Of a stretch of DNA of 64,000 nucleotides, positions 45,268 through 54,313 are shown in pieces. The notes under the pieces were generated by a model, which had not been told where the DNA came from, ran no database searches, and saw only the letters and a program-made list of their open reading frames with translations. The translations under genes and the position numbers were made by a program. This DNA comes from Rhodococcus rhodnii (GTDB lineage Bacteria > Actinomycetota > Actinomycetes > Mycobacteriales > Pseudonocardiaceae): NCBI GenBank assembly GCA_000720375.1, contig JOAA01000024.1, positions 62,001 to 126,000 of the forward strand, given 5' to 3'. Each line of letters starts with the position of its first letter. Positions within the stretch are counted from its first letter, which is position 1.

Positions 45268-46184
45268 TTCGCACCTCCCTGAGTCTCGGGCCTGTACTCC
45301 ACGGCGTCCCGGGTCAGTTCCATGAACGCTTCTTCCAACGAACCGCGCTGCGGGGCGAGTTCGTGCACCACGTGCCCACCGGCCGCGGCGATCTCGGCGA
45401 TCCGAGGCGCCTCCATGTTCGCGACGATCAGCTCGCCGGAGCCGTTCTGGGTCACCATGCCGCCCTCCGCCACGATGGCTTCGGTCAGCCGCTCGCCGTC
45501 TGTCGTACGCACCAGCACTGTTTGTTCTGTGCTGCTGTCGATGAACTCCTGCGTCGCGCAGTCGGCGACGAGTTGTCCCTTGCCGATGACGATGAGGTGC
45601 TCCGCGGTCACCGCCATCTCGTTCATCAGGTGACTGGACACAAAGACCGTCCTGCCCTCAGCCGCCAGGTCCTTCATCATGGTGCGGATCCAGATGATGC
45701 CCTCCGGATCGAGCCCGTTCACCGGCTCGTCCAGGATGAGCACGGACGGGTCGCCGAGCAGCGCGGCGGCCAGCCCGAGACGCTGCCCCATACCCAGGGA
45801 GAAGCCGCCTGCCCGCTTGCGCGCGACGTCCTGCAGCCCAACGAGCCCGAGCACCTCGTCGACGCGCTTCGCGCCGATGCCCTGGGTTTGCGCCAGGCAC
45901 AGCAGGTGGTTGTACGCACTGCGGCCCGTGTGGACTGCCTTGGCCTCGAGCAATGCGCCGACCGATCGAAGCGGCTGCGGCAGATCCCGGTAGTGCTTGC
46001 CGTCGATGGTGGCGTCGCCGCTGTTGGCGTGGTCGAGCCCAAGCAGCAGCCGCATGGTCGTCGACTTGCCCGCCCCGTTCGGGCCGAGGAAACCGGTCAC
46101 CTTGCCGGGTTCGACGGTGAAGGAAAGGTTGTTCACGGCGACCTTCTCGCCGTAGCGCTTGGTGAGGTTCTTGACTTCGATCAT
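45264..46184 (-). CDS. ABC transporter ATP-binding protein (DrrA-like)
   Basis: 306 residues from the ATG at 46184 (GGAGATCCCC upstream). Walker A GFLGPNGAGKST, signature FSLGMGQRLGLAAALLG, Walker B VLILDEPVNGLDPEG, and the C-terminal DrrA-type extension with APQRGSLEEAFMELT. Couples ATP hydrolysis to export through the adjacent permease. Confidence 0.95.
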   Translation of the reverse strand: MIEVKNLTKRYGEKVAVNNLSFTVEPGKVTGFLGPNGAGKSTTMRLLLGLDHANSGDATIDGKHYRDLPQPLRSVGALLEAKAVHTGRSAYNHLLCLAQTQGIGAKRVDEVLGLVGLQDVARKRAGGFSLGMGQRLGLAAALLGDPSVLILDEPVNGLDPEGIIWIRTMMKDLAAEGRTVFVSSHLMNEMAVTAEHLIVIGKGQLVADCATQEFIDSSTEQTVLVRTTDGERLTEAIVAEGGMVTQNGSGELIVANMEAPRIAEIAAAGGHVVHELAPQRGSLEEAFMELTRDAVEYRPETQGGAK

Positions 46185-46496
46185 CGGGGATCTCCGTTCG
46201 TCATGAATGGTCGCAACGAGTTCAGGCCTGTGCGGCCACAAAGGACGGTCACAGGCGCATCCCCGCTGACTCGACGTGTTCGCGAACCCCGATGCCGAGC
46301 AGGTCGCCATGAGTGGTCGAGTGCCTTGTCCCGGTCGTCAACGGCGACGAAGCACTGTGAAGGTCTTCCATCCATGCGGCGACGCTAAGGCCAGGAGGGC
46401 GGTGAACGCTTCTCCATTCCTGACCGGTCCTGTGTAGATCTCGCAACGCGAGCCCGGATGGCGTAACCGCATGCCAAATGGCCTGCCACAACGACG
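46185..46496. other. Intergenic region upstream of the DrrAB-type operon; no gene seen
   Basis: About 310 bases between the second glycosyltransferase stop and the ATPase start on the same strand. It should hold the transporter promoter and the end of the 49.8-46.5 kb transcript. No clear hairpin or gene recognised. Confidence 0.45.
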
Positions 46497-47624
46497 TTAT
46501 CCGACCAGGGTCTCCAGTTCGCGGACGACTTCGGCGGGCGCGGGCAGCGCGGCCATCTCGTTGCCGAGCGCCTGTGCTCGCTCGGTATACCGCGGATCGG
46601 CCAGGATCTCCCGGCAGCCTGCCGCGATCGCCTCGGCCGGGTTCTCCTCCTTCGCCAGCTCCTCCGGCAGCATCACGATGGCGGCGCCGAAGCCGGACAC
46701 CGCCTCCGCGATGGCCCGGTTGTGCGGGTTCGGCGCGGGGACGATCAGCTGCGGGACCCCGGCGCTCATCATCGTCATCCCGGTGGTCGCGCCGCAGTGG
46801 TGCACGACCAGATCACACGTGGGAATCACGACGTCCAACGGAAGCCAGCCGATGCGGACGTCGCCAAGCTGGTCACCGAGCTCCTCAGCGGTCTTCTTCG
46901 GCGCGGCGATGAGCACTTCGGCCCCCGTCAGGACCAGCTGGTCCACCAGATGCCGCATGGCATCCGGCGTCAGCATCCGGAAGTGCGTTCCCGAGGTGAT
47001 CAGCACCCGCCGGCGCCCCTTGGGACGGGTGAACATCCACGGCTCCAGAGCACGCTGGGGCGTCTTCGGAAGAAACCGCATCCGTTGCTGCGCCGGGGGT
47101 GCGGGCGTCCGCCGCAGCGACGGCGGGCAGACGTCGATGTACATGGCGGGTTCTGGCAGTCCGGTCAATCCCATGCGCCGCAACTCGGGCAGCAGTCCCT
47201 CTTCGGCACCGGAGTCGATGCCTGCCAACGGGATCCGGAGATACTCGACATAGCGCACGTACGGAACCCCAAGACGGGTCGCGAGCAAACCCGCCATGTA
47301 GCTCACCGCGCTGCCGACGACCACATCGGGACGCCAGCCTGCCGTGATCTCAAGCAACGACTCCAGTCCCTGGACGGCCATCCTGGCCAGCCCATGGCCG
47401 GTGTCCCGTTCCTCGTCGTCCGACGGGTCGGCCGGCAGGAAACTCCGGATCGTCTCGGACATCATGGAGATCGCGGGAATGCCCATTTCCCTTGCCGCGT
47501 CCATCATCGGCTCGTTCGTGGTGGCCAGGATGACCTCGTGTCCCGCGTTGCGCACGGCCGTCGCGAGAGGCGCGCTGGCGTACATGTTCACGTAGCTACC
47601 GGTGACGACGAACAGGAATTTCAT
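46497..47624 (-). CDS. Glycosyltransferase (GT1 family), paralogue 2
   Basis: 375 residues from the ATG at 47624. MKFLFVVTGSYVNMYASAPL start, RPKGRRRVLITSGTHFRML and PTCDLVVHHCGATTGMTMMSAGVPQLI. Second member of the pair with the gene at 40.6 kb; the duplicated transferases fit two sugar attachments, or one sugar added on each half of a dimer. The donor-site HHGGAAT of the paralogue is HHCGATT here, as in many polyketide glycosyltransferases. Confidence 0.93.
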   Translation of the reverse strand: MKFLFVVTGSYVNMYASAPLATAVRNAGHEVILATTNEPMMDAAREMGIPAISMMSETIRSFLPADPSDDEERDTGHGLARMAVQGLESLLEITAGWRPDVVVGSAVSYMAGLLATRLGVPYVRYVEYLRIPLAGIDSGAEEGLLPELRRMGLTGLPEPAMYIDVCPPSLRRTPAPPAQQRMRFLPKTPQRALEPWMFTRPKGRRRVLITSGTHFRMLTPDAMRHLVDQLVLTGAEVLIAAPKKTAEELGDQLGDVRIGWLPLDVVIPTCDLVVHHCGATTGMTMMSAGVPQLIVPAPNPHNRAIAEAVSGFGAAIVMLPEELAKEENPAEAIAAGCREILADPRYTERAQALGNEMAALPAPAEVVRELETLVG

Positions 47625-47699
47625 GGCTGATCGCAGGCTTCCCGTGAGACGGCGGAGGTTGACGGCCCGGCAGGGCCGGGCCATCCATGGGATTTCAGG

Positions 47700-48680
47700 T
47701 CACTTGCGACGGCATTCGACGATGACCGGGCCGGCCTGTCCGTCCCCGGTCGCCGTGATCCTCAGGCCCGCCTTGTCCGCGAGGACCCGGAACTGCTCGA
47801 CCGTGCGCGGTTTGCCGCCGGTCACCAGCATCGTCAGCAGCCCGCCCTTGGCCGACGCCCCGGCCGAGACGCCGCCGACCACCACGACACGGCCGTTCGG
47901 GCCAGCGGCCTCGGCGCACCGGGTGAGGAGCTTGACCACTCCGTCGTCGGGCCAGTCGATGACCACACGCTTGAGCAGATAGACATCCGCACCGCCGGGC
48001 AGCGGGTCGAAGAAGCTCTGCCCGCTGACCGTGACGCGGTCGGCCACCCCCGCGGACTCGAAGACCGGGCCGGACTGGGCCACCGTGCGGGGAAGATCGA
48101 CCAGGGTGCCCCGGACATCGGGGTGCACCCGCAGGATCTCCGCCAGCATCGCCCCGGTGCCACCGCCGACGTCGATGACGTGGCTGACGTTGTCCCAGTC
48201 GTCGTTGACCAGGATCGCGGCGTCCGGGACAAAGCCGCCCTCGTGTCCCATCAGCAGGTCGTAGTCGGCCGCGATGTGCGGGTTGGCTTCGAGATCCTCC
48301 CAGAACGAGCGCTCGAAGACCTCCTGGTACGCCGGACGGCCGGTACGAACGGCGGCGAGCAGGCCGCTCCACGCGGTGGCGACCCTGCCGGTGTGGCCGT
48401 CGAGATCGTGCGCGCGGGCCATGACGGGGTCCAGGAAGCCACGAGCCGCTTCGTTGAGCGTGAACTCGCCATCGGCGGGTTCCTCGAAGACGCCCCGGCC
48501 GACCAGGTGGCGCAACACCCTGGCCAGTGTTTCGGCGTCACAGTTGGTTTTCTGGGCCAGTTCGTCGATCTTCGTGATGCCCGCGTCCATGTGCTCGGCG
48601 ACGCCGATGGTCGCCACCACGTACACGCTCCACGGGGTCGCCAGGTCGCTCAGCGCGTCGAGATCCACCTTGTCCGGCAC
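47700..48680 (-). CDS. SAM-dependent methyltransferase (DnrK/O-methyltransferase fold)
   Basis: 326 residues. N-terminal dimerisation helices ~1-100 (LSDLATPWSVYVVATIGVAE, LARVLRHLVGRGVFEE), then a SAM site HVIDVGGGTGAMLAEILRVH near residue 165. The acyl-O-methyltransferase family usually has a His-Asp-Trp; here it is VVIDWPDDG, so the His is Ile. In DnrK-like proteins such loss accompanies altered activity (decarboxylation or hydroxylation), so the reaction may not be simple O-methylation. In the operon with the sulfotransferase. Confidence 0.88.
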   Translation of the reverse strand: MPDKVDLDALSDLATPWSVYVVATIGVAEHMDAGITKIDELAQKTNCDAETLARVLRHLVGRGVFEEPADGEFTLNEAARGFLDPVMARAHDLDGHTGRVATAWSGLLAAVRTGRPAYQEVFERSFWEDLEANPHIAADYDLLMGHEGGFVPDAAILVNDDWDNVSHVIDVGGGTGAMLAEILRVHPDVRGTLVDLPRTVAQSGPVFESAGVADRVTVSGQSFFDPLPGGADVYLLKRVVIDWPDDGVVKLLTRCAEAAGPNGRVVVVGGVSAGASAKGGLLTMLVTGGKPRTVEQFRVLADKAGLRITATGDGQAGPVIVECRRK

Positions 48681-48706
48681 TTGTTACCTCCAGGGTCGTC
48701 GATTGG

Positions 48707-49366
48707 TCAGTTCGTGCCGGCTCCGCTGCTCACCTGACGGATCACCTGCTGCATGGACTCGGTGTCGTTGGCGTGCGGGAACTCTTCGGCGGGCACGTCG
48801 ACGCCGAGGAACGCGCACAGCGGGGCCCAGCCCTGCTTCACGTCGTAGACAAGGAGGTTGTCCGCGGGCACGGCGTCGATGATCTCCTGGTTGCGCTTGT
48901 GGAAGACCTCGATCGCGTGGGCCTTGTCCTCGAACCGGCCGCCGAAGAGACCGTTCCAGACCATCGTGTTGACGATGCGGCCAAGCCTCGCCGGCGGCGC
49001 GTTGCCGTCCGCGGGCGGGTTTTCCCTGCTCTTGAGCACGAACTGGTACAGCGTGTCGTACGTGCTCTGGTACCAGCGCTCGGCGTCGCGAATCGTCAGC
49101 ACGACCTTCACGTCGGGCAACGCCTTCGTGATCTCCTGGTAGTAGATCGCCGGCGGACCGTCCACAGCGGACGTGAAGCCGTCGAAAACCGTTTCCCAGT
49201 CGGGGGTCTGCCCCTCGACGACGATTTTCTCCCACTGCGCCAGGCGCTGCGGGCTGTTGATGATGTCGAACATGTGATAGCAGGGGCCGAACCCGAGCCG
49301 GTCCAACGCGACCTGCAGTGAGGTCGTACCGGTCCTGCCCAGACCGGCGTTGACGATCTTCAACAC
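48707..49366 (-). CDS. Sulfotransferase family protein
   Basis: 219 residues from the GTG at 49366 (GAGGAGAGACAA upstream). PAPS-loop-like VNAGLGRTGTTSLQVALDRL near residue 5, a second conserved stretch VKVVLTIRDAERWYQS near 110 (PAPS 3'-phosphate site), and LLVYDVKQGWAPLCAFLGV. This is the Sulfotransfer_4-like group found in actinomycetes. With CysD and CysNC at 11.6-14.4 kb it suggests that a pathway intermediate or product is sulfated. Between the AhpD-like and the methyltransferase genes. Confidence 0.88.
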   Translation of the reverse strand: MLKIVNAGLGRTGTTSLQVALDRLGFGPCYHMFDIINSPQRLAQWEKIVVEGQTPDWETVFDGFTSAVDGPPAIYYQEITKALPDVKVVLTIRDAERWYQSTYDTLYQFVLKSRENPPADGNAPPARLGRIVNTMVWNGLFGGRFEDKAHAIEVFHKRNQEIIDAVPADNLLVYDVKQGWAPLCAFLGVDVPAEEFPHANDTESMQQVIRQVSSGAGTN

Positions 49367-49380
49367 TTGTCTCTCCTCGC

Positions 49381-49818
49381 TCAGCGCCAGTCCGCTGGAT
49401 CCTGGTTGGTGGCGACGTTGACGCAGTTCCACAGGTTGACCAGGCCGATCTGGATGACCAGTGCGCCGAGTTCCTGCTCGGTGTAGTGCTTCGCGGCCTG
49501 CGCCCAGACCTCGTCCGGCACCGGGTCCTTGCGGTCGTTGAGCCTGCTGGCGTCCTCGGCCAGTGCCAGTGCGGCACGCTCGGCGTCGGTGAAGCAGGAC
49601 TCGTCTCGCCAGGTGGCCACCTTGGGCAGGCGTTCGTCGTGCTCAGCGAGATCGGTTGGCAGCACGTAGATCCGGCCGTTGATCTGGCTCACCCGCAGCC
49701 GGATGAGATCCATCGTCCGCGTCGGCACGCCGACTTGGCCGAGGACCTTGGTCAGCTCAAGCAAGGGCGGCAACGCTTCGGGAATGGCCACTGACGGGTT
49801 GGTCATCCGTGGTGACAT
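49381..49818 (-). CDS. AhpD/carboxymuconolactone-decarboxylase-like protein without the Cys pair
   Basis: 145 residues, GGAGAAGAAACC before the ATG. All-alpha AhpD fold: LLELTKVLGQVGVPTRTMDL, ERAALALAEDASRLND and NLWNCVNVATNQDPADW. In peroxidase-like members the region reads NGCxYCxxxH; here it is NGRIYVLPTDLAEH, with both Cys gone. It cannot be a thiol peroxidase, so a lyase or binding role on a cluster intermediate is more likely. Directly upstream of the sulfotransferase. Confidence 0.87.
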   Translation of the reverse strand: MSPRMTNPSVAIPEALPPLLELTKVLGQVGVPTRTMDLIRLRVSQINGRIYVLPTDLAEHDERLPKVATWRDESCFTDAERAALALAEDASRLNDRKDPVPDEVWAQAAKHYTEQELGALVIQIGLVNLWNCVNVATNQDPADWR

Positions 49819-49853
49819 CGGTTTCTTCTCCTAGAGATGCGATCGGCGACCGC

Positions 49854-50585
49854 TCACGCGACAGTGGCGGTCCGGGGCGAAGCACGTTCGGCGGCTTCGG
49901 CGAGTGCGTGGTGCAGCCGCTGATCCTCGGTCTGGCCGGCTTCCCACTGCACACCGATCGCGAAGGGATGATGGGCCACCTCCAGCACCTCGACGACGCC
50001 GTCCGGCGACCAGCCGGTGGGGATGAGGCCCGCGCCGATCTGATCGATCGCTTGGTGGTGACGGCAAGCAGTCTCGGGTGCGTCGTCGTCGGCGAGGATC
50101 TGCGCGATCCGGCTGCCGGGTTTCGTCTCGAGCGGGTGCCGGCCGAAGGAGACCGTTGGCTCCGGGCAGTGGCCGTCGTTTCCGGTGACCTCAGGCAGAT
50201 GCTGATGCAACGTGCCTCCGTGCAGCACGTTCAGCAGCTGCATGCCACGACAGATGGCAAGCGTTGGCATGCCGATATCCAGCGCCTCCCTGACCAGCGC
50301 CAGCTCGGCGGCGTCCATCGCCGGACTGCCCGTGCGGGTCGTCAGGTGCGGGGTTGCGCCGTACAGCGCGGGATCCAGGTCCGGGCCGCCCGGGATAAGC
50401 AGGCCGTCAAGTCCACTGAGGACTTGTCCGGCGCCGGGCAGCAGCGGGATCAGCACCGGGGTGCACCCCGCCGCGGCGAGATAGTCCACATGCGACTGAA
50501 GGGCGAGGTTGACCATCATGGTGGCGCCCTGCAACGTCACCGGCGCCGTCCGGGCACAGATCCCGATCACGGGCCGCCCGGTCAC
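49854..50585 (-). CDS. C26-type gamma-glutamyl hydrolase (class I glutamine amidotransferase-like)
   Basis: 243 residues from a GTG overlapping the stop of the TcmI gene (GTGA). PuuD-like: LIPGGPDLDPALYG near residue 64, nucleophile TLAICRGMQLLNVLHGGTL (Cys near 112). The usual C-terminal VQWHPE is VQWEAG, so the catalytic His position is Glu, though HHPF lies just before it. It would cleave a gamma-glutamyl amide. Its position next to the glutamylhydrazine-type cassette makes it a candidate for releasing hydrazine from, or trimming, a gamma-glutamylhydrazide; that role is inference. Confidence 0.85.
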   Translation of the reverse strand: MTGRPVIGICARTAPVTLQGATMMVNLALQSHVDYLAAAGCTPVLIPLLPGAGQVLSGLDGLLIPGGPDLDPALYGATPHLTTRTGSPAMDAAELALVREALDIGMPTLAICRGMQLLNVLHGGTLHQHLPEVTGNDGHCPEPTVSFGRHPLETKPGSRIAQILADDDAPETACRHHQAIDQIGAGLIPTGWSPDGVVEVLEVAHHPFAIGVQWEAGQTEDQRLHHALAEAAERASPRTATVA

Positions 50586-50908
50586 GGCGACTCCCAGCTG
50601 TAGAACCGCTTCGCCATCGCATCGGAAGGCGTACGCCAGGTCTCCGGGTCGTAGGCCTCGATGAACGGCCGCAGATCCTGACTGATCTTGATGAAACGCG
50701 GATCCGTCTTCGCCTCTTCGATGAGTTCGCCACCGTTTTCGGCGTCGAAATCCTGAAGATGGAAGTACAGGCCGTGAAACGAGAACAGCTGACGCCGCCG
50801 CGTTCCCATGCGCTGTGGCATATCCGTGTTGTCGAAAGCGCTGAAGAGCTCGACGACGTCAGCTGTCGAACGAGGATCCATCCTTGCCACGATCAAATTG
50901 CTGTGCAT
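50582..50908 (-). CDS. TcmI-family type II polyketide cyclase
   Basis: 108 residues, the standard size. RMDPRSTADVVELFSAFDNT, RRRQLFSFHGLYFHLQDFD and KTDPRFIKISQDLRPFI are clear signatures. These small ferredoxin-fold proteins close later rings of the aromatic polyketide, here probably the fourth ring of an angucyclinone. Overlaps the C26 hydrolase gene by four bases. Confidence 0.95.
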   Translation of the reverse strand: MHSNLIVARMDPRSTADVVELFSAFDNTDMPQRMGTRRRQLFSFHGLYFHLQDFDAENGGELIEEAKTDPRFIKISQDLRPFIEAYDPETWRTPSDAMAKRFYSWESP

Positions 50909-50977
50909 TCCACCGCCGCCTCGATTACTTTCCTGGGCCGCAACGAATGCGAGCGTACTGGCCGCGCGGCAGGGACG

Positions 50978-51379
50978 CTACGGGTTCAACACCCAGGCGG
51001 AATTGTGCTGCGTGAAGCCGATGTGCGGGTAGTACTCTGTCGCGGCGGGCGCGGAGAGCAGCACAATCTTGGCCTGTGGAGCCTCTTTCCGGGTCGCGTC
51101 GATCAGGGCTCGACCGATACCCGACCGTTGCTGGTCCAGACGCACCGCGATATCCGACAGATAAGTCACGTACGAGAAGTCCGAAACACTTCGCGCGATG
51201 CCGACGAGGTCGCCATCGATACGACAGGTGACAACGAGATTGGCGTTTCGAACCATCGCGGCCATGCGTTCGGTGTCCGCGACCGGCCTGCGTTCACCGA
51301 GCCCCGAGGAACGGTAGACCTCCAGGACCTCGGCCATATCCAGATCGACGCCGTTCTCGCGGCTAATGTCCCATGTCAC
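50978..51379 (-). CDS. GNAT N-acetyltransferase (FzmQ-like)
   Basis: 133 residues. GNAT motif A in VRLDQQRSGIGRALIDATRK and a motif B-like YYPHIGFTQHNSAW at the C-terminus. The GTG start lies inside the end of the lyase gene. In fosfazinomycin biosynthesis FzmQ acetylates hydrazinosuccinate, which the lyase FzmR then cleaves. Adjacency to the lyase homologue supports the same job here; assignment by context rather than by sequence identity. Confidence 0.85.
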   Translation of the reverse strand: MTWDISRENGVDLDMAEVLEVYRSSGLGERRPVADTERMAAMVRNANLVVTCRIDGDLVGIARSVSDFSYVTYLSDIAVRLDQQRSGIGRALIDATRKEAPQAKIVLLSAPAATEYYPHIGFTQHNSAWVLNP

Positions 51380-52649
51380 GGAGGGTTTCCAATCGTTTGA
51401 GGATCACGTCATGGTGGACAAGGAAACGCTCTGGCTGCAGTGGGCCGATGTCAATTCCCTCGGCTCGCAGCAGGGTACCGAAATGCCCGCCGCCGGAGAC
51501 AGCGCTGTTCGCGGCCGCCTGAACGGCTCGATAGGCCCGCTCACGTTCGGTTCCGCTCTCCAGCAGATCCGCCAGCACCGCCGAGCTGTACACCAGTCCG
51601 TGGGTCTGGTCGATCGCCGCGCGCATCCGATCGGGGAAGACCGCGAGGTTCGCCACCAGGTTCGCCGCCGCGGTCGCCTGGTAGTGCGCGACGATCATCG
51701 CGTCCGCCATGGCAACCCGCTCGACCGACGAGTGGGACAGGTCCCGCTCGTGCCAGAGCGCCACGTTCTCGACCATCGTGCCGGCGTACCCTCGCAGCAG
51801 CCGCGCCAGCCCGACCAAACGCTCGCTGGTCGTCGGGTTTCGCTTGTGCGGCATGGCGCTCGACCCTTGGTAGGCGACCGTCCGGCTCTCCTCCACCTCG
51901 CGGACCTCGCTGCGCGACAGCAGCCGCACCTCGGTGGCGATCTGCTCGATGCACGCACCAAGCGTCGCAACCACTTGCACGAGTTGGGCGTGCCGATCGC
52001 GGGCCACCACCTGGCTTGGCGCGGACTCGACACCTATGCCGAGTTGCCCGCACACGTACTCCTCGACGAACGGGTCGATCAGCGCGTAGGTCCCGACAGA
52101 CCCGGAGATCGTGCCCACCGCGACTTCCTCGCGCGCGGCCGCCAACCGCCGTACGCAGCGGTCGATCGCGAAGGCGTAGCCCGCCAGCTTGTGGCCGAAC
52201 GTCGTGGGCTCCGCGTGCATCCCATGGGTACGCCCGATGCACACCGTGGCCCAGTGCTCGACTGCCTTGTCCGCCAACACACCCCGCAGCCGGGCCACCG
52301 TCTCGATCAAGATGTCGCAGGCGCGGGCAAGGGTGTACCCCAATGCCGTGTCCACGAGGTCATAGCTCGTCATCCCGAGGTGCACCCAGCGCGCGGAGTC
52401 GTCGGGGATGTCCTCACAAAAGGCGGTGAGAAAGGAAAGGATCTCGTGGTCTCGCTCGCGCTCGATCTCGGCCACCCGCGCGGCGGACGGCACCGCGGCA
52501 CGCCGGATGTCCGCCAGTGCGTTCTCGGGAACCCGGCCGAGCAGGGTCTGTGCCTGTGACGCCAGGACTTCCACCTGGGTCCACGTGGCATAACGGGCCT
52601 GATCAGACCAGAGCTCGGCCATCTCGGGCAGTGAATAACGGGATATCAT
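51363..52649 (-). CDS. Adenylosuccinate-lyase/fumarase superfamily protein (FzmR-like)
   Basis: 428 residues from the ATG at 52649 (GGAGGGATC eight bases upstream). Superfamily signature QGSSAMPHKRNPTTSE near residue 265, with HLGMTSYDLVDTALGY and IGRTHGMHAEPTTFGHK. Full length. It should eliminate fumarate from an aspartate-derived adduct. In the fosfazinomycin/kinamycin model the substrate is N-acetylhydrazinosuccinate, giving acetylhydrazine. No purine genes are nearby, so a housekeeping PurB is unlikely. Divergent from the amidase across a 248-base gap holding both promoters. Confidence 0.93.
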   Translation of the reverse strand: MISRYSLPEMAELWSDQARYATWTQVEVLASQAQTLLGRVPENALADIRRAAVPSAARVAEIERERDHEILSFLTAFCEDIPDDSARWVHLGMTSYDLVDTALGYTLARACDILIETVARLRGVLADKAVEHWATVCIGRTHGMHAEPTTFGHKLAGYAFAIDRCVRRLAAAREEVAVGTISGSVGTYALIDPFVEEYVCGQLGIGVESAPSQVVARDRHAQLVQVVATLGACIEQIATEVRLLSRSEVREVEESRTVAYQGSSAMPHKRNPTTSERLVGLARLLRGYAGTMVENVALWHERDLSHSSVERVAMADAMIVAHYQATAAANLVANLAVFPDRMRAAIDQTHGLVYSSAVLADLLESGTERERAYRAVQAAANSAVSGGGHFGTLLRAEGIDIGPLQPERFLVHHDVILKRLETLRDMGH

Positions 52650-52897
52650 GACCGTGATCCCTCCGAAGTCAACCGCCGGCCGCGGATAATTTCGCGCAAC
52701 TCGGTGTATAGCAGGCATTCGGCGGCACTCGGCAAATTTCTCCGAGCGTGCTCCGGCGTTCGACCGCGGGTTCTCCGCAGTTGAACGGATCAAAGTCCCA
52801 GGAGCCGGACGCATTCTTTCTCCGACGTTGCCCTACCGGCCCTGTTTCCGGGTGTCAGCGACTTGCACGATAACTCGCGAGGTCCTGTAGTTGCTTC

Positions 52898-54313
52898 GTG
52901 CCAGTCTCCATCGCAGCGAGAAATAGGCAGCCGATCTGCCGAAGTATTCGTGAAACGAAACAGGTGTTCCTGCGCGGCCATTCGACCGTCGCGGAGCACG
53001 TGCGGACCGTGCTTGCCGCCATCCGCGAAACGGACGCGGAGCTCAACGCGTTCGTCGCGGTCGCCGACAATCGCGCGCTCCGCGAGGCAGAGGCGGCCGA
53101 CCGGCTCATCGCGAGCCTCGGCGAGGCCGCCTTCCACGACAAGCCACTGCTCGGCGTCACGGTGTCGGTGAAAGACCTGATCCAGACACAGGATCTGCCG
53201 ACCAGGCGAGGTTCATTGCTGGCGAACCACCGCGCGGCCGTGGACGCACCTGTTGTCGCCCGGCTCCGCGCGGCAGGCGCGATCGTGGTGGGCAAGACGG
53301 CGACATCGGAGTACGGGTGGAGCGCGAGCACGGTGAGCCGGGTGGGCAGCCCCACCCGGAATCCCTGGGCGCACAACAAGTCCGCAGGGGGCTCCAGCGG
53401 CGGGTCGGCCGCCGCGGTGTCGGCGGGCCTGTGCACCGCGTCGGTTGGTACGGACGGTGCGGGGTCCGTCCGTATCCCCGCGGCGTTCTGCGGTGTGGTC
53501 GGGTTCAAACCGTCCTTCGCCCGGATTCCTTACGTACCACCGTGTGCCGAGCGGCTGGCACACGTCGGACCGCTTGCGCGCAGCGTGGCCGACATCGCCG
53601 GACTCATGGCGGTGATGTCCGGCGCGGACTCCCGTGACCCGGACTCGGTGATCGCACCACCCGTACTCACGAAACAGCCTGCCCCGCTGAGGATCGGCTG
53701 GATCGAGTTTCCCCGGACATCCGGCGAGGTCCGCAGGGTCACCGAAGACGTGCTGCCGGCACTGGCAGCGCAGGGACATCGCGTCGACCGCATCGAGGTG
53801 CCGTTCGACGACCCGTATCCCGCACTGGTGGACATCCTCGCCGCCACCGAGGCGAGCGGCACGACGCCCGAAGACGAGCAGTCGTGCGACGAAGGACGGC
53901 TCGCGGTCGTGCGGTACGGACGTTCCCTGAGCGGCGCGGCAGTCATGCACGCGGAAGAGGCACGGCTTGCCCTGCGCACGAAGTTGGGCGCGGTGATGGA
54001 CCGCTACGACCTTCTGGCCATGGCGACCGTTCCCACCGAACCGTTCGCCGCCGACGCGATCGGCCCGTCCTGGGCCGCCAACCCGGACGACCTGCTGTGG
54101 CTCGCGTGGTCGCCCGCCACCTACCCGTTCAACATCACCGGTCAGCCGGCCCTGTCCCTCCCGGTCGGCATCACGTCCGCCGGGCTCCCGGTCGGACTGC
54201 AACTCGTCGGCCGGGTCGGCGACGACGACCTGGTGCTCTCCGCCGCCGCGCGGCTGGAGGCGGATCTCGGCCTCGCGCTGGTGCCGCCCGGCCAGGAAAC
54301 GAAAGGGGAATGA
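52898..54313 (+). CDS. Amidase-signature hydrolase (FzmO-like)
   Basis: 471 residues from a GTG with a poor ribosome binding site, so the N-terminal ~20 residues are uncertain. Amidase signature with the Ser-cisSer-Lys triad: VSVKDL (Lys92), SAGGSSGGSAAAVSAGL (Ser166/167) and GTDGAGSVRIPAAFCG (Ser190). In the fosfazinomycin scheme FzmO hydrolyses an acetylhydrazine-derived amide. The stop overlaps the glutamine synthetase start (ATGA), coupling the two steps. Confidence 0.92.
   Translation: MPVSIAARNRQPICRSIRETKQVFLRGHSTVAEHVRTVLAAIRETDAELNAFVAVADNRALREAEAADRLIASLGEAAFHDKPLLGVTVSVKDLIQTQDLPTRRGSLLANHRAAVDAPVVARLRAAGAIVVGKTATSEYGWSASTVSRVGSPTRNPWAHNKSAGGSSGGSAAAVSAGLCTASVGTDGAGSVRIPAAFCGVVGFKPSFARIPYVPPCAERLAHVGPLARSVADIAGLMAVMSGADSRDPDSVIAPPVLTKQPAPLRIGWIEFPRTSGEVRRVTEDVLPALAAQGHRVDRIEVPFDDPYPALVDILAATEASGTTPEDEQSCDEGRLAVVRYGRSLSGAAVMHAEEARLALRTKLGAVMDRYDLLAMATVPTEPFAADAIGPSWAANPDDLLWLAWSPATYPFNITGQPALSLPVGITSAGLPVGLQLVGRVGDDDLVLSAAARLEADLGLALVPPGQETKGE

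Noticed and set aside
51363..52649. Housekeeping purine-pathway adenylosuccinate lyase (PurB)
   Set aside because: No other purine genes are nearby and it is embedded with GNAT, amidase and glutamine-synthetase homologues; context favours the hydrazine-pathway branch.
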